Below, in pieces: positions 16,100 through 26,112 of a DNA stretch of 64,000 nucleotides. This DNA comes from Bombella intestini. GTDB taxonomy: Bacteria; Pseudomonadota; Alphaproteobacteria; Acetobacterales; Acetobacteraceae. Numbering within the stretch: the stretch's first letter is position 1; every line of letters begins with the position of its first letter. The notes beneath the pieces are model-generated. The model was not told the origin of the DNA. It made no database searches and worked only from the letters and a program-made list of their open reading frames with translations. The translations under genes were made by a program, and so were the position numbers. The DNA lies in contig NZ_JATM01000003.1 in assembly GCF_002003665.1 (NCBI RefSeq), positions 186,001-250,000 of the forward strand, read 5' to 3'.

Positions 16100-17335
16100 T
16101 TAGCTCCGGTAAGAGCCGTTGATGTCGATATAACCGTGGGTGAGATCACAGGTCCAGACGCTCGAACATCCCAAACCAAGGCCTATATCTGCCGTGATTG
16201 TGATCTCCTGCTGGCGCATGTAGGCATCCAGCGCATGGACGTCATGCTCTTTGACGCTGCCTTTACTGGCCACCCAATGGTCCCCGATGGCGATGGAGAG
16301 GCGGTCCCTGTCAGCAGGTTCACCGCTCTTGCCAACGGCCATGACGATGCGGCCCCAATTGGCATCTTCCCCAGCAATGGCGGTCTTCACCAATGGAGAG
16401 TTAGCAATGGCCATGGCAATCCGCCGGGCGGACTGCTCGCTCTGTGCGCCTTGCACATCGACACGGATCAGCTTGGTGGCCCCTTCGCCATCCCGGACAA
16501 CCAGCAGGGCCAGCTCATGGAGCAGGTCCTTCAGGGCTGCACGGAACTCGGCCAGTGCTGAATCCTCATGACTGCTGATCGCCTCATGCTTTGCCTGCCC
16601 AGTGGCGAAAAGCATTAGCATGTCCGATGTGGATGTGTCTGAATCCACCGTGATGGAGTTGAAGCTCGGTCCCACACCTTCTTCTAGCAGGGCCTGAAGA
16701 ACCGGCTGAGGCAGAGCGGCATCCGTGGCGACATAGGCCAGCATCGTGGCCATGTCCGGGGCGACCATGCCGGACCCCTTGGCGATTCCTTGAATGCAGA
16801 CCGGCGTGTCGCCTATCGTCACTTCACGGCGGGCGGCCTTGGGGAAGGTATCGGTCGTCATGATAGCGCGGGCAGCGTCTTCCCAGCCGTCATCATGCAA
16901 GGCCTCGATAGCTGCAGGCAGAGCCGAGAGGATCTTTTTGTAAGGGAGTGTCTCGCCAATTACGCCAGTAGAGGCGAGGAAAACATCCTCAACTGGGCAC
17001 CCCAGCAGGTGTGCTACTTCACCAGCACAGGCCACCACGGCTTCTTCCCCGGCACGACCGGTGAAGACATTTGCATTGCCGGAGTTCACCAGCAGTGCCC
17101 GTGCATGAGGCGTGTTCGCAAGGGCGCCGCGGCACCAGGGGATGGGAGCCCCCGGGCAGAGATTGCGGGTGTAGACACCTGCTGCCGTTGTGCCCGGGGC
17201 GAACTCGACCAGCATAAGGTCGGTCCGCCCGCTATAGCGGATATTGGCTTCCACACCACTAAGCCGCACCCCGGCGATGGAGGTCAGCTTAGGCAGTGAG
17301 AGCGCCAGCGGGGAGCGGGGGTATGGTTTCGCCAT
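16100..17335 (-). CDS. argJ: Bifunctional glutamate N-acetyltransferase / ornithine acetyltransferase
   Basis: A 411-residue arginine biosynthesis enzyme. It recycles the acetyl group from N-acetylornithine to glutamate and, in bifunctional forms, also makes N-acetylglutamate from acetyl-CoA. The self-cleavage site is clear: KGSGMVAPDMATMLA, with Thr197 becoming the N-terminal nucleophile of the beta chain. LLVNSGNANVFTG (81-93) and ASTGVIGE (121-128) are the substrate-binding loops, and the C-terminus keeps the DLTHGYIDINGSYRS ending. The gene follows the periplasmic parvulin gene with only 3 nt between them, so it is almost certainly translated from the same transcript. Confidence 0.95.
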   Translation of the reverse strand: MAKPYPRSPLALSLPKLTSIAGVRLSGVEANIRYSGRTDLMLVEFAPGTTAAGVYTRNLCPGAPIPWCRGALANTPHARALLVNSGNANVFTGRAGEEAVVACAGEVAHLLGCPVEDVFLASTGVIGETLPYKKILSALPAAIEALHDDGWEDAARAIMTTDTFPKAARREVTIGDTPVCIQGIAKGSGMVAPDMATMLAYVATDAALPQPVLQALLEEGVGPSFNSITVDSDTSTSDMLMLFATGQAKHEAISSHEDSALAEFRAALKDLLHELALLVVRDGEGATKLIRVDVQGAQSEQSARRIAMAIANSPLVKTAIAGEDANWGRIVMAVGKSGEPADRDRLSIAIGDHWVASKGSVKEHDVHALDAYMRQQEITITADIGLGLGCSSVWTCDLTHGYIDINGSYRS

Positions 17336-17338
17336 GGC

Positions 17339-18277
17339 TTAGTGTGTTGCCTGTGCCGGAGCAGCAGCCGGTGCCGGTGCGCTGGTGATGGGCTGGCCCT
17401 TGGCATCATAATGCACGATTCGAGCCTGCTTCTCGGCGGCTTCCACAACCTGCCGGACTTCCTGACGGATCAGGTCACGGCGGATTTGGTCACGGACCTG
17501 CTCAAAGCTCGGCACAGGGGCTGTCCGTGTGCCCAGAACCTGAATCACATGCCAGCCATACTGAGTATGAACCGGCTTCTGGGTGATGGTGCCGGACTTC
17601 ATAGAGAAAGCAGCATTGGAGAAGTCAGGGATCATGTCCCCGCGTTTGAACCAGCCGAGGTCACCGCCGTTTGTCCCACCGGAAGCTTTGTCCGTGGAGA
17701 GGCGGCCGGCCAGCTTGGCGAAATCAGCACCCTTGTTCAGCTGACGGATGATGCCCTGTGCCTTGGCTTCGCTATCCACGAGGATATGGCGGGCATGAAC
17801 TTCTTCCTCAGGCTTCTTGGAAGCATAATGCTCCTGATAGTAAGCCTTTAGGGCTTCGTCTGTCAGTTTCGGAGCAACCTGCTCTTCCAGATAAGCGTTC
17901 TGGAGCACGTTGTTGGCAGCAGCCTCCATAGCGGCTTTGACGGCAGGCTTGTTTGCCAGACCAGCCTTGTCAGCCTGAAGCTGGATGGCCTTCTGGTCGA
18001 TGAGCTGATTAATCAGCAAGGGAATGATGACGGCAGGCTGAAGCTGGCGGGCTTCCGGCGGCAGTGTAGCAGCAGCACGCTGAACATCGCCCAGAGTGAT
18101 CTTCTGATCATTCACGGTGGCCAGCAGCATGTTGGGGTCTGCTGCGGGCTTGGCCTGCGGCTGTGCAGCGGCGGCTGGCTTGGCATCAGCGGCCAAGGCC
18201 TGTGCCGTCAGCGAGGCAGAAGAGGAGACGCCCCCGATGAGGGCCGTGCACAGGAGGAGAGAGCGGGAAAGCCGCAT
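17339..18277 (-). CDS. Periplasmic parvulin-type peptidylprolyl isomerase
   Basis: A 312-residue protein with an N-terminal Sec signal peptide (MRLSRSLLLCTALIGG through AQALA), an Ala/Lys/Pro-rich linker, an N-terminal SurA/PrsA-like helical region, and a parvulin domain near residues 155-255. That domain is marked by ARHILVDSEAKAQ, GGDLGWFKRGDMIPDFS and TQYGWHVIQVL. It should catalyse proline isomerisation and help fold exported proteins. The start at 18277 is chosen because ACGAGG lies 6 nt upstream; an ATG at 18292 would add five residues. The C-terminus is Ala/Pro-rich (APAPAAAPAQ). It is upstream of argJ in the same unit. Confidence 0.9.
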   Translation of the reverse strand: MRLSRSLLLCTALIGGVSSSASLTAQALAADAKPAAAAQPQAKPAADPNMLLATVNDQKITLGDVQRAAATLPPEARQLQPAVIIPLLINQLIDQKAIQLQADKAGLANKPAVKAAMEAAANNVLQNAYLEEQVAPKLTDEALKAYYQEHYASKKPEEEVHARHILVDSEAKAQGIIRQLNKGADFAKLAGRLSTDKASGGTNGGDLGWFKRGDMIPDFSNAAFSMKSGTITQKPVHTQYGWHVIQVLGTRTAPVPSFEQVRDQIRRDLIRQEVRQVVEAAEKQARIVHYDAKGQPITSAPAPAAAPAQATH

Positions 18278-18620
18278 GTAAGACCTCGTCATTTCAATCT
18301 GTTAGAACTCAGCCTTTTCACCATGACAAAGCCTGCTTGCCCTAGCAAGAGCTTTACGGGCAGAAACGTGAAGTATTTCCTATATTTTATGTCATCATAA
18401 GTGTGAGGTGGCATTGCCGGTTCTCAGCGGGGGAAAAAGTGGGGAATGGTGCTGTGTCCAGAAGGAGGACAGGGGCTTTCCCATTGACCATGATGGCGAG
18501 GCCCCTTATGTCGGACATAATATGAAAAGCGTTGTGACCATCCGTAGCAGGCGTTTCCCGGTTTCCCGTGGGGAGAAGGGGCGTACGCAGTCGCTGATGG
18601 CAAAATTTTCAGGGTAACTC
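18278..18620. promoter_or_regulatory. Divergent promoter region between the parvulin gene and secA, with a candidate secA promoter
   Basis: This 343-nt stretch holds no convincing gene. On the plus strand TTGACC (18484-18489) and TATGTC (18507-18512) lie 17 nt apart and could be the secA promoter. An A+T-rich segment near 18370-18400 (CTATATTTTATGTCATCATAA) could serve the opposite gene. A short hairpin CTTGC-CCTA-GCAAG lies near 18333-18346. Confidence 0.4.
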
Positions 18621-21275
18621 ATGCTTTCACGCCTTGCTCGCGCCCTCTTTGGCCACTCCAACGACCGTTCGCTCAAGAAGTATCAACGGCGTGTGCCAGA
18701 GATCAATGCTCTGGAGCCGCAGGTGCAGGCTCTCACAGACGATGAACTGAAGGGTAAGACGGTGGAGTTCCGTCAGCGTCTGGCTGAGGGTGCTTCTCTG
18801 GATGACCTGCTAATTGAGGCTTTCGCTGTGTGTCGCGAGGCCTCCCGCCGTGTGCTGGGTATGCGTCATTTTGATGTGCAGCTCATTGGGGGCATGGTCC
18901 TGCATGATGGGCGCATTGCCGAAATGCGGACGGGTGAGGGTAAAACCCTTGTTGGTACTTTGGCCGTTTATTTGAATGCGCTGTCCGGTAAGGGGGTGCA
19001 TGTTGTTACGGTCAATGACTATCTGGCCAAACGTGATGCTGAGGAAATGTCCCGTCTGTATGGCTTCCTTGGCCTGACCACCGGTGTGATTATCCCGAAC
19101 CTGACGGACGATCAGCGTCGTGCGGCCTACGGGGCGGATATTACATACGGAACGAACAATGAGTTCGGCTTCGACTATCTGCGGGACAATATGAAATATT
19201 CGCTGGATGAAATGGTCCAGCGTGCTTTCAGCTTTGCCATCGTTGATGAGGTCGACAGTATCCTTATTGATGAGGCTCGCACGCCGCTCATTATCTCTGG
19301 CCCTGCGGATGATAGTTCCGATCTTTACCGCCATGTAGATGCTGTGATCGCCCGTCTGGTGAAGGAACAGGACGTCTTTGAGAAGGACGAGAAACTGCGC
19401 ACCGTCACGCTGACGGAAAAAGGGTCCGACCGTGTCGAGGAGCTGCTGCAAGAGGCTGGCCTGCTGCATGAAGGTGGACTGTATGACCTTCATAATATCT
19501 CGGTTGTCCATCATGTTCAGCAGTCTTTGCGGGCGCGGACGCTCTTCACGAGGGATGTTGATTACATCGTCCGTGATGGCAAGGTGATGCTGATCGATGA
19601 GTTTACGGGCCGTATGATGGATGGGCGCCGTTACTCCGATGGTTTGCATCAGGCGTTGGAAGCTAAGGAAGGCGTGGAAATTCAGCAGGAAAACCAGACG
19701 CTGGCTTCCATTACTTTCCAGAACTATTTCCGTCTCTACCCCAAGCTGGCCGGTATGACCGGTACAGCTATGACAGAGGCGGATGAATTCGCCGAGATTT
19801 ACAACCTTCAGGTTGTGGAGATTCCGACAAACCTGCCCGTCCGCCGTAAGGATGCGGATGATGAGGTCTATCTCACAGCGGAAGAGAAATACGAAGCCGT
19901 GGCAGAGCTTGTCCGCAAGGTGCATGAGACGGGCCAGCCCATTCTTGTTGGTACGGCCTCTATTGAGCAGAGCGAGGTTCTGTCTCATTTGCTGCGGCAG
20001 AAGCGTATTCCGCATAACGTGCTGAATGCCCGTCACCATGAGCGTGAGGCCAGCATCATTGCACAGGCTGGTGCACCGGGTGCTATCACGATCGCTACGA
20101 ACATGGCGGGCCGTGGAACGGACATCAAGCTCGGCGGTAATGTCGAGATGCTGGTGGCAGAGAAGACCGCTGGCATTGAGGATGAAGCTGAGCGGGCCAC
20201 TGTGGAGGAGCAGGTTCGTGCACAGGTGGCGGCTGACCACAAGAAGGTGCACGAGCTTGGTGGGCTGTATGTCATCGGGACAGAACGGCATGAAAGCCGC
20301 CGAGTGGATAATCAGCTGCGTGGGCGGTCCGGCCGTCAGGGTGACCCCGGTAATTCCCGCTTCTTCCTCTCCCTTCAGGATGATCTGATCCGTATTTTCG
20401 GGTCGGACCGCATGGGGGCGATGATGCAGAAGATGGGCCTCAAACGGGGTGAAGCTATCGTTCACCCGTGGCTGAACCGAGCCTTGGAAAAAGCGCAGAA
20501 AAAGGTCGAGGCTCGTAACTTCGATATGCGCAAGAACACGCTGAAATATGACGATGTCATGAATGCTCAGCGTAAGGAAGTCTACGCTCAGCGTCGTGAG
20601 TATATGGCTTCTGCTGATGTATCCGGTGTGATTGCGGATATGCGGGGCAAGGTGATTGAAGAGCTTGTCCATGCCCATATCCCGCAGAATTCCTTTGTGG
20701 AAGCATGGGATATCGATGGTCTGGCATCAGAGCTTCACCGTATTCTCAATCTGGATATGCCGATTGCCGATTGGGCAAAAGAAGACGGCATGGATGAGGA
20801 GCATCTGATCGACCGTATCGAGGATACGGCGACAAAGGCCCATGCGGCCCGCTCCGCTACTGTCGGCCCGGAGATGATGAGGTTGATTGAGAAGCATATC
20901 CTCCTGACCTCTTTTGATGGGGCATGGAAGGAGCATCTGCACGGGCTGGACCAGATGCGGCAGGGGATTGGCTTGCGGGCCTATGCTCAGCGTGATCCGC
21001 TGAATGAATATAAGCAGGAAGCCTTCCAGATGTTCACTTACATGTTGGAAGACCTGCGGATCCGTGTTGTGCAGTCCGTCAGCCATGTCCAGCCTGTCAG
21101 TGAAGCCCCGACCATGCCGCCAGCACCGACAGGCATGATGGAGGAGGGTGCCTCTGAGGAGGAAGCTCTGGATACGGCGACACTGGCCCGCTGGCTTAAC
21201 GAGGTGCCTCGTAATGCGCCGTGCCCTTGTGGGTCCGGACAGAAGTTCAAGCACTGCCACGGCAGAATGATTTAA
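18621..21275 (+). CDS. secA: Preprotein translocase ATPase SecA
   Basis: An 884-residue ATPase that drives unfolded preproteins through SecYEG. The Walker A motif is MRTGEGKT (residues 102-109), Walker B lies in [16 protein letters not shown] near 207-222, and the second nucleotide-binding domain carries [15 protein letters not shown] near 493-507 and [13 protein letters not shown] near 560-572. The preprotein cross-linking and helical scaffold domains are all in frame. The C-terminal zinc motif [14 protein letters not shown] for SecB and lipid binding is intact. The length is normal. The ATG at 18621 follows AGGGTAACTC. It is read as a single gene, with a hairpin directly after the stop. Confidence 0.98.
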   Translation: MLSRLARALFGHSNDRSLKKYQRRVPEINALEPQVQALTDDELKGKTVEFRQRLAEGASLDDLLIEAFAVCREASRRVLGMRHFDVQLIGGMVLHDGRIAEMRTGEGKTLVGTLAVYLNALSGKGVHVVTVNDYLAKRDAEEMSRLYGFLGLTTGVIIPNLTDDQRRAAYGADITYGTNNEFGFDYLRDNMKYSLDEMVQRAFSFAIVDEVDSILIDEARTPLIISGPADDSSDLYRHVDAVIARLVKEQDVFEKDEKLRTVTLTEKGSDRVEELLQEAGLLHEGGLYDLHNISVVHHVQQSLRARTLFTRDVDYIVRDGKVMLIDEFTGRMMDGRRYSDGLHQALEAKEGVEIQQENQTLASITFQNYFRLYPKLAGMTGTAMTEADEFAEIYNLQVVEIPTNLPVRRKDADDEVYLTAEEKYEAVAELVRKVHETGQPILVGTASIEQSEVLSHLLRQKRIPHNVLNARHHEREASIIAQAGAPGAITIATNMAGRGTDIKLGGNVEMLVAEKTAGIEDEAERATVEEQVRAQVAADHKKVHELGGLYVIGTERHESRRVDNQLRGRSGRQGDPGNSRFFLSLQDDLIRIFGSDRMGAMMQKMGLKRGEAIVHPWLNRALEKAQKKVEARNFDMRKNTLKYDDVMNAQRKEVYAQRREYMASADVSGVIADMRGKVIEELVHAHIPQNSFVEAWDIDGLASELHRILNLDMPIADWAKEDGMDEEHLIDRIEDTATKAHAARSATVGPEMMRLIEKHILLTSFDGAWKEHLHGLDQMRQGIGLRAYAQRDPLNEYKQEAFQMFTYMLEDLRIRVVQSVSHVQPVSEAPTMPPAPTGMMEEGASEEEALDTATLARWLNEVPRNAPCPCGSGQKFKHCHGRMI

Positions 21276-21304
21276 GAAGGGGCCGCCTTTTCCGGGCGGC
21301 CTTC
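21276..21304 (+). terminator. GC-rich hairpin after secA
   Basis: GGCCGCC (21281-21287) pairs with GGCGGCC (21295-21301), extended by GAAG/CTTC. It lies 5 nt after the secA stop. The following bases (TTCTGACG) are only weakly T-rich, so termination may be partial. Confidence 0.5.
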
Positions 21305-21367
21305 TGACGCACGTTGCTGGTGCATGGAATATAGACGTTCAACGTTTTTTTAGGAGAATTAGGGTCC

Positions 21368-22117
21368 ATGGCAGGACATTCACAGTTTAAGAACATCATG
21401 CACCGTAAAGGGGCGCAGGATGCCAAGCGTGCCAAGCAGTTTGCCAAAGTCATCCGTGAGATCACGGTGGCAACACGGTCCGGTATGCCAGACCCGGCCA
21501 TGAACCCTCGCCTGCGTGCCGCCATTACGGCAGCTCGTGAAGTCAATATGCCCAAGGATACGGTCGAACGTGCCATCAAGAAGGCCAGCGGTGCCGGTGG
21601 CGGGGAAGATTATGTGGCTGTCCGTTACGAGGGTTATGGTCCGGCTGGCGTGGCCATCATCATCGAAGGTCTTACGGATAACCGCAACCGTACGGCTTCT
21701 GAGGTCCGGGCTGCATTTTCCAAGCATGGTGGCTCCATGGGGGAAACCAATTCAGTGTCCTTTGGTTTCGATCATATCGGTGTGATCGCTTACCCGCAGG
21801 ATGCTGCCTCTGAAGATGACATGCTGGAAGCCGCCATCGAAGCTGGTGCTGATAACGTGGAAACTACAGAAGATGGCCACGAGATTACCACAGCAATGGA
21901 AGCCCTGATGAGCGTGCGTGATGCGCTGGAGGGCCGTTTCGGCGAGCCTCGTTCTGCCAAGCTGGATTGGCGTCCGCAGACGACTGTCACGCTGGATGAG
22001 GATCAGGCCCGTTCCGTTCTCAAGCTAATTGATGTGCTTGAGGAAAATGATGACGTGCAGGCTGTTTACGCCAACTTTGACATTCCAGACGAGGTAGCCG
22101 AGGCTCTAGCAGCTTGA
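21368..22117 (+). CDS. yebC: YebC/PmpR family protein (TACO1 homologue)
   Basis: A 249-residue protein of the YebC family, known either as a DNA-binding regulator or, more recently, as a factor that relieves ribosome stalling. The N-terminal signature [18 protein letters not shown] is almost family-invariant, and the [20 protein letters not shown] segment and the [17 protein letters not shown] block follow. The length is typical. In many bacteria yebC directly precedes ruvC, as here, where the yebC stop TGA overlaps the TTG start codon of ruvC. An AGGAGAATTAGGGTCC leader sits before the ATG. Confidence 0.95.
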   Translation: MAGHSQFKNIMHRKGAQDAKRAKQFAKVIREITVATRSGMPDPAMNPRLRAAITAAREVNMPKDTVERAIKKASGAGGGEDYVAVRYEGYGPAGVAIIIEGLTDNRNRTASEVRAAFSKHGGSMGETNSVSFGFDHIGVIAYPQDAASEDDMLEAAIEAGADNVETTEDGHEITTAMEALMSVRDALEGRFGEPRSAKLDWRPQTTVTLDEDQARSVLKLIDVLEENDDVQAVYANFDIPDEVAEALAA

Positions 22118-22620
22118 TCCGCCTTATGGGGATAGACCCCGGCCTGCGCTTTATGGGCTGGGGTATTGTCGATGTGGAGGGGAATCGTCTGCGCCATGTT
22201 GCCGATGGTGTTTTGGCAACCCAGAGCGGTGATGACGTTCCCCGCCGCCTTTGCGACTTGCATGAAGGGTTGATGAAGCTCATTCAGCACTATGGCCCCA
22301 CGGAAGCTGCCGTTGAGGAGACCTATGTAAACCGTAATGGCTCTTCTACGCTCAAGTTAGGCTATGCTCGTGGTGTAGCCCTTGTCGTGCCGGCTCTTGC
22401 CGGGTTGAGTGTGCATGAATATGGCGCCATGGCCGTAAAGCGTGCGGTTGTCGGTACGGGAGCAGCGACTAAGGAGCAGGTCAGCATGATGGTCCGCCGT
22501 CTTTTGCCGGGGGCGGAGGTGAAGCGGGCTGATGCTTCCGATGCGCTCGCTATTGCGATTTGTCATGCTCATCATCGGGCGAGTGCGCAGCATGTGGGTG
22601 CGGGAGTGCGCATGGCATGA
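22114..22620 (+). CDS. ruvC: Holliday junction resolvase RuvC
   Basis: A 168-residue endonuclease that cuts Holliday junctions after RuvAB branch migration. The four acidic catalytic residues are visible: Asp8 in GIDPGLR, Glu69 in AAVEETYV, and the pair in [18 protein letters not shown] near the C-terminus. The start is TTG at 22114, overlapping the yebC stop; this gives the usual [10 protein letters not shown] beginning and has GAGG 10 nt upstream. An ATG at 22126 would remove four conserved residues. The gene overlaps ruvA by 4 nt (ATGA). Confidence 0.96.
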   Translation: MIRLMGIDPGLRFMGWGIVDVEGNRLRHVADGVLATQSGDDVPRRLCDLHEGLMKLIQHYGPTEAAVEETYVNRNGSSTLKLGYARGVALVVPALAGLSVHEYGAMAVKRAVVGTGAATKEQVSMMVRRLLPGAEVKRADASDALAIAICHAHHRASAQHVGAGVRMA

Positions 22621-23255
22621 TCGGGCAGTTAACAGGTCTTGTCTCTCATATTGAAGGGGGTCACTGCCTCATTGATGTTAATGGGGTAGGCTATGTTGTA
22701 TCGGCATCAAGCCATACGCTCGGGCTGTTGCCTCGCCCGCCAGAAGTGGCCCGTGTGCTGGTGGAAACCATCGTGCGGGAAGATGCTATTCAGCTGTTTG
22801 GCTTTGCGGAAGCGGATGAACAGGCATGGTTCCGCCTTCTCACGACTGTTCAAGGGGTGGGTACCCGTGTGGCTTTGGCCATTCTGTCAGTTAGTCGTCC
22901 TAGTCTGCTGTGGAAGGCTGTCCATGCGGAGGATAAGACTGCCTTTACGCAGGCCGCTGGGGTCGGCCCCAAGCTGGCAGCGCGTCTCTTAACGGAGCTC
23001 AAAGGCAAAGTGGCCAAAATGCCAGCTCCTGCCGGTATGAGCGGGGCGAGCATGACCACTGGAGGGGGCGAGGCGGCTCTTAGCACCAGTCTGCATGGGA
23101 GTGCAGGGTTGGAGCAGGATGCCCTTATGGCTCTGGAAGGTCTGGGCTTCCGTCGTGCAGAAAGCTGGCCGATCGTCAGCCGGCTCATTGGGGAGAATGA
23201 CGGGGCGGGGCTGGATGTCATCATCCGTCTTGCTCTTAAGGAACTGGCCCGGTAG
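22617..23255 (+). CDS. ruvA: Holliday junction branch migration protein RuvA
   Basis: A 212-residue tetrameric protein that binds four-way junctions and loads the RuvB motor. It starts [11 protein letters not shown] at the ATG that overlaps the ruvC stop. Domain I (OB fold) covers about 1-65, with VGYVV in it. The helix-hairpin-helix motifs follow ([15 protein letters not shown] and [19 protein letters not shown]), and the C-terminal RuvB-binding domain begins near 160 with [14 protein letters not shown]. The Gly/Ser-rich flexible linker between them is present. It is translationally coupled to ruvC and 29 nt from ruvB. Confidence 0.96.
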   Translation: MIGQLTGLVSHIEGGHCLIDVNGVGYVVSASSHTLGLLPRPPEVARVLVETIVREDAIQLFGFAEADEQAWFRLLTTVQGVGTRVALAILSVSRPSLLWKAVHAEDKTAFTQAAGVGPKLAARLLTELKGKVAKMPAPAGMSGASMTTGGGEAALSTSLHGSAGLEQDALMALEGLGFRRAESWPIVSRLIGENDGAGLDVIIRLALKELAR

Positions 23256-23284
23256 GCAGAGGGAAGAGGGAAAGAGCAGGGCCG

Positions 23285-24334
23285 ATGAACCAGTTTGTAC
23301 CAGAGACACCTTCTGGCCGTGCGCCGGAGACGGATGCCACACGTCAGCCCGAGGATGTGGCTGATACCACCCTGCGGCCGCAGACTTTGGCCGACTTTAC
23401 AGGCCAGAAAGCCAGCCGGGAAAATCTTTCCATTTTTATCGAGGCCGCCCGTAAACGGGGTGATGCGCTGGACCATGTTCTGCTGCATGGCCCGCCGGGA
23501 TTGGGGAAGACAACCCTTGCCCAGATCGTTTCTCGTGAGCTTGGTGTGGGTTTTCGGGCTACGTCAGGCCCGGTCATTCAGCGTGCTGGAGACCTTGCGG
23601 CGATTTTGACGAACCTGCAGCCTCGAGATGTGCTGTTCATTGATGAAATTCATCGTCTCCAGCCAGCGATTGAGGAAATTCTTTATCCTGCGATGGAAGA
23701 TTTCCAATTGGACCTCGTCATTGGTGAGGGGCCGGCGGCTCGCTCAGTGCGGATTGATTTGGCCCCCTTTACGCTCGTAGCAGCCACGACACGCTCTGGT
23801 CTGCTGGCAACACCGTTGCGGGACCGGTTCGGTATTCCGTTGCGTTTGGTTTTCTATACGCCTGATGAGTTGCGTCAGATTGTTAGCCGTGGCGCAGAGA
23901 AGCTAGGCATGGCGTTGACGGATGAAGGGGCGGAAGAAATTGCCCGCCGTTCCCGTGGGACACCTCGTATTGCTGGAAGGCTGCTGCGCCGAGTGCGGGA
24001 CTTTGCCCTTGTGGCGAAGAAAGGGGTCGTTGATCGTGCGTTGGCAGATGCAGCCCTCTCTCGACTGGAGGTAGACAGCCACGGGCTTGATGCGATGGAT
24101 AGACGTTATCTCCGCCGCATTGCCGAGCATCACCGGGGTGGCCCCGTGGGGGTGGAAACATTGGCGGCGGCACTGGCGGAAGCCCGTGATACGTTGGAAG
24201 ACGTAGTGGAACCCTATTTGATACAGGAAGGGTTGATCCTGCGGACCTCACGGGGGCGAATGCTGGGGGAACCCGGATGGCGTTATCTCGGCCTCAACCC
24301 ACCTTCTGATAATCTGGCACCACGGTTCCTATAA
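23285..24334 (+). CDS. ruvB: Holliday junction branch migration ATPase RuvB
   Basis: A 349-residue AAA+ hexameric helicase. Walker A is GPPGLGKTT near residues 69-77, Walker B is LFIDEIHRL near 117-125, sensor 1 lies in [11 protein letters not shown], and the arginine finger region is ATPLRDRFG. The C-terminal winged helix for DNA binding ends with the family block [16 protein letters not shown]. The N-terminal tail of about 25 residues is acidic and Thr-rich and probably disordered. The ATG at 23285 follows GGGAAAGAGCAGGGCCG. It is third in the ruvCAB run and 35 nt before ybgC. Confidence 0.97.
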   Translation: MNQFVPETPSGRAPETDATRQPEDVADTTLRPQTLADFTGQKASRENLSIFIEAARKRGDALDHVLLHGPPGLGKTTLAQIVSRELGVGFRATSGPVIQRAGDLAAILTNLQPRDVLFIDEIHRLQPAIEEILYPAMEDFQLDLVIGEGPAARSVRIDLAPFTLVAATTRSGLLATPLRDRFGIPLRLVFYTPDELRQIVSRGAEKLGMALTDEGAEEIARRSRGTPRIAGRLLRRVRDFALVAKKGVVDRALADAALSRLEVDSHGLDAMDRRYLRRIAEHHRGGPVGVETLAAALAEARDTLEDVVEPYLIQEGLILRTSRGRMLGEPGWRYLGLNPPSDNLAPRFL

Positions 24335-24369
24335 GGGCTGGTGCGGGCGGCCATTAGGGAGAATACGAC

Positions 24370-24804
24370 ATGGCGGCACATCACTGTCAGTTCCGCATTT
24401 ATTATGAAGATACAGATGCGGGGGGTATCGTCTATCACGCCCGGTATCTGGGCTTTGCCGAACGTGCCAGAGCTGAGGCATTGCGCAGCCTTGGGCTTGG
24501 CGTTGGGGAAATGGCGGAAGAGGATGGAATCGGTTTTGTCGTTCGGCAGTTGAGTATCCGTTATCACGCCCCCCTGCGACTGGATGAGCTGATGGATGTG
24601 GAAACGGTTTTGCTCCAGAAGGGCGGGGCTCGGCTGAAGCTGAGACAGGTCATCACCAATCTTTCCCGAGGTGGGCAGAAGTCGGTCGTGATTGAGGTGG
24701 AGCTAGCCTGCCTGAAATTGGCTAGCATGGCTCCGTTGCGGCTGCCTGTTGCCTATCAGGAAAAACTGGCAGGGCTGGAGGTATCGGGCGGGGATTCTGC
24801 CTGA
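24370..24804 (+). CDS. ybgC: Tol-Pal-associated acyl-CoA thioesterase YbgC
   Basis: A 144-residue hot-dog-fold thioesterase. The family active-site signature RIYYEDTDAGGIVYHARYL covers about residues 9-27, with the catalytic Asp in EDTD. YbgC cleaves acyl-CoA and is linked to phospholipid metabolism at the inner membrane; it is commonly the first gene of the tol-pal cluster, as here. The ATG has GGGAGAATACGAC upstream. The 125-nt gap to tolQ may hold a separate tol promoter, for example TTGAAA at 24853, but I see no strong -10 element. Confidence 0.93.
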   Translation: MAAHHCQFRIYYEDTDAGGIVYHARYLGFAERARAEALRSLGLGVGEMAEEDGIGFVVRQLSIRYHAPLRLDELMDVETVLLQKGGARLKLRQVITNLSRGGQKSVVIEVELACLKLASMAPLRLPVAYQEKLAGLEVSGGDSA

Positions 24805-24929
24805 CAAAAGATTTAAAGATAAAGATGTTTGCTCTTTCTGCGTCCTGTGCCATTGAAAAAAGTACTTCCTGCCGCAACATGGGCAGTAGTCCTTTACCTA
24901 ACCGACCATAGAAAACAGGAGAAAGCGGA

Positions 24930-25661
24930 GTGGATCAGGCTGTGAATTCGAGTGCTCTGGGTGCTGCCGGGGCAGCGGGGCTTTCGCCCTTCCATCTGTT
25001 CCTACATGCTTCTCTGGCTGTGCAGCTGGTCATGATCGGGCTGGTGCTGTGTAGCATTTTTGTATGGGCGGTCATTGTGGAGAAGGTGCTTCTCCTGCGG
25101 CGGGTTAATCGAGAGGCCACGACTTTTGAGGATCGCTTTTGGTCCGGTGGGTCGCTGGATGATCTGTATGACAGTGAAGGGGCACGCCCGGTTCATCCCA
25201 TGGCTGCTGTCTTCGGGGCGGCGATGGGGGAATGGCGTCGTTCGTCCCGTATTGCGGGTATTGATGTGATCCACGGTGGTACGTCTGAGCGTATCGACCG
25301 GGCTATCAGCATCACAATCAGCCGAGAGACAGAGCGTCTGAGCCGTTACCTTGTGATGTTGGCGACCATCGGTCCGGTCGCCCCATTTGTCGGTCTGTTC
25401 GGAACGGTCTGGGGTATCATGCATGCTTTTAGCTCCATTGCTTCCATGCACAACACAAATCTTTCCGTTGTGGCACCGGGTATTTCCGAAGCACTTTTTG
25501 CAACAGCTATCGGTCTGTTAACAGCCATTCCCGCCTATGTGGCTTACAACCTCATCAGCCGTAGTGTGGATAATTTCGCTGAGCGGCTGGAAGGGTTCGG
25601 GACCGAGTTTGCGGCTATCCTGTCCCGCCAGTCTGAAGAACGTGGCAGCGGGAGGAGCTGA
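24930..25661 (+). CDS. tolQ: Tol-Pal system inner membrane protein TolQ
   Basis: A 243-residue MotA/TolQ/ExbB-family protein with three membrane segments (about 28-50, 145-170 and 178-205). With TolR it forms the proton channel that energises TolA for outer-membrane constriction and Pal recycling. The conserved channel stretch is seen in PFVGLFGTVWGIMHAF and EALFATAIGLLTAIPAYVAYN. The start is GTG at 24930, with GGAGAAAGCG upstream. TolQ, not ExbB, is supported by the ybgC-tolQRAB-pal gene order. The tolR gene follows after 5 nt. Confidence 0.95.
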   Translation: MDQAVNSSALGAAGAAGLSPFHLFLHASLAVQLVMIGLVLCSIFVWAVIVEKVLLLRRVNREATTFEDRFWSGGSLDDLYDSEGARPVHPMAAVFGAAMGEWRRSSRIAGIDVIHGGTSERIDRAISITISRETERLSRYLVMLATIGPVAPFVGLFGTVWGIMHAFSSIASMHNTNLSVVAPGISEALFATAIGLLTAIPAYVAYNLISRSVDNFAERLEGFGTEFAAILSRQSEERGSGRS

Positions 25662-25666
25662 GCATC

Positions 25667-26101
25667 ATGGAGGCTTCATCACGCATCGGGCGGGGCAGAA
25701 GTAGGCGGAGCCGCCCAGAAGCAAACATCAATGTGACCCCGTTGGTGGATGTTATGCTGGTGTTGCTCATCATTTTTATGGTGACGGCACCTATGTTGAC
25801 CAGCGGTGTGAATGTCGATCTTCCGCAGACGAGTGCTAAGCCTGTCAACTCTGATGACAAGCCCATCACAGTGTCCATCAAGAGCGATGGCAGCCTGTAT
25901 CTGGGGGATGATCCCGTCAGTGCAGATGAGCTGGTAGCTCATCTCAAGCAGTTGGCGAGCGATGATTCCGGTCGCCGTATTTTCGTGCGGGCCGATGCGC
26001 ATATCGACTATGGCAAGGTGATGAGTACGATGGGGCAGATCACATCTGGCGGCTTTACCCATGTTGCCCTGTTGGCGCAGCAGCCACAGGGCGGCCAGTA
26101 A
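25667..26101 (+). CDS. tolR: Tol-Pal system protein TolR
   Basis: A 144-residue ExbD/TolR-family protein. It has an N-terminal basic segment, one membrane helix carrying the proton-conducting Asp in NVTPLVDVMLVLLIIFMVTA (about residues 23-42), then a periplasmic domain with the GG-free fold ending in GQITSGGFTHVALLAQQP. It pairs with TolQ to form the proton-driven motor. The GGAGGAGCTGAGCATC ribosome site overlaps the tolQ end. The spacing (5 nt upstream, 11 nt downstream) shows tight coupling within the tol operon. Confidence 0.95.
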   Translation: MEASSRIGRGRSRRSRPEANINVTPLVDVMLVLLIIFMVTAPMLTSGVNVDLPQTSAKPVNSDDKPITVSIKSDGSLYLGDDPVSADELVAHLKQLASDDSGRRIFVRADAHIDYGKVMSTMGQITSGGFTHVALLAQQPQGGQ

Positions 26102-26112
26102 GGAGAGCCTGC

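Noticed and set aside
18408-18617. A 69-codon open frame just upstream of secA
   Set aside because: It has no similarity to any family, no good ribosome site, and covers the region where a secA promoter is expected.
18810-20678. A long open frame antisense to secA (over 600 codons)
   Set aside because: secA on the plus strand is unmistakable, and the antisense frame shows no domain, signal or ribosome site. Long antisense frames arise from biased codon use.
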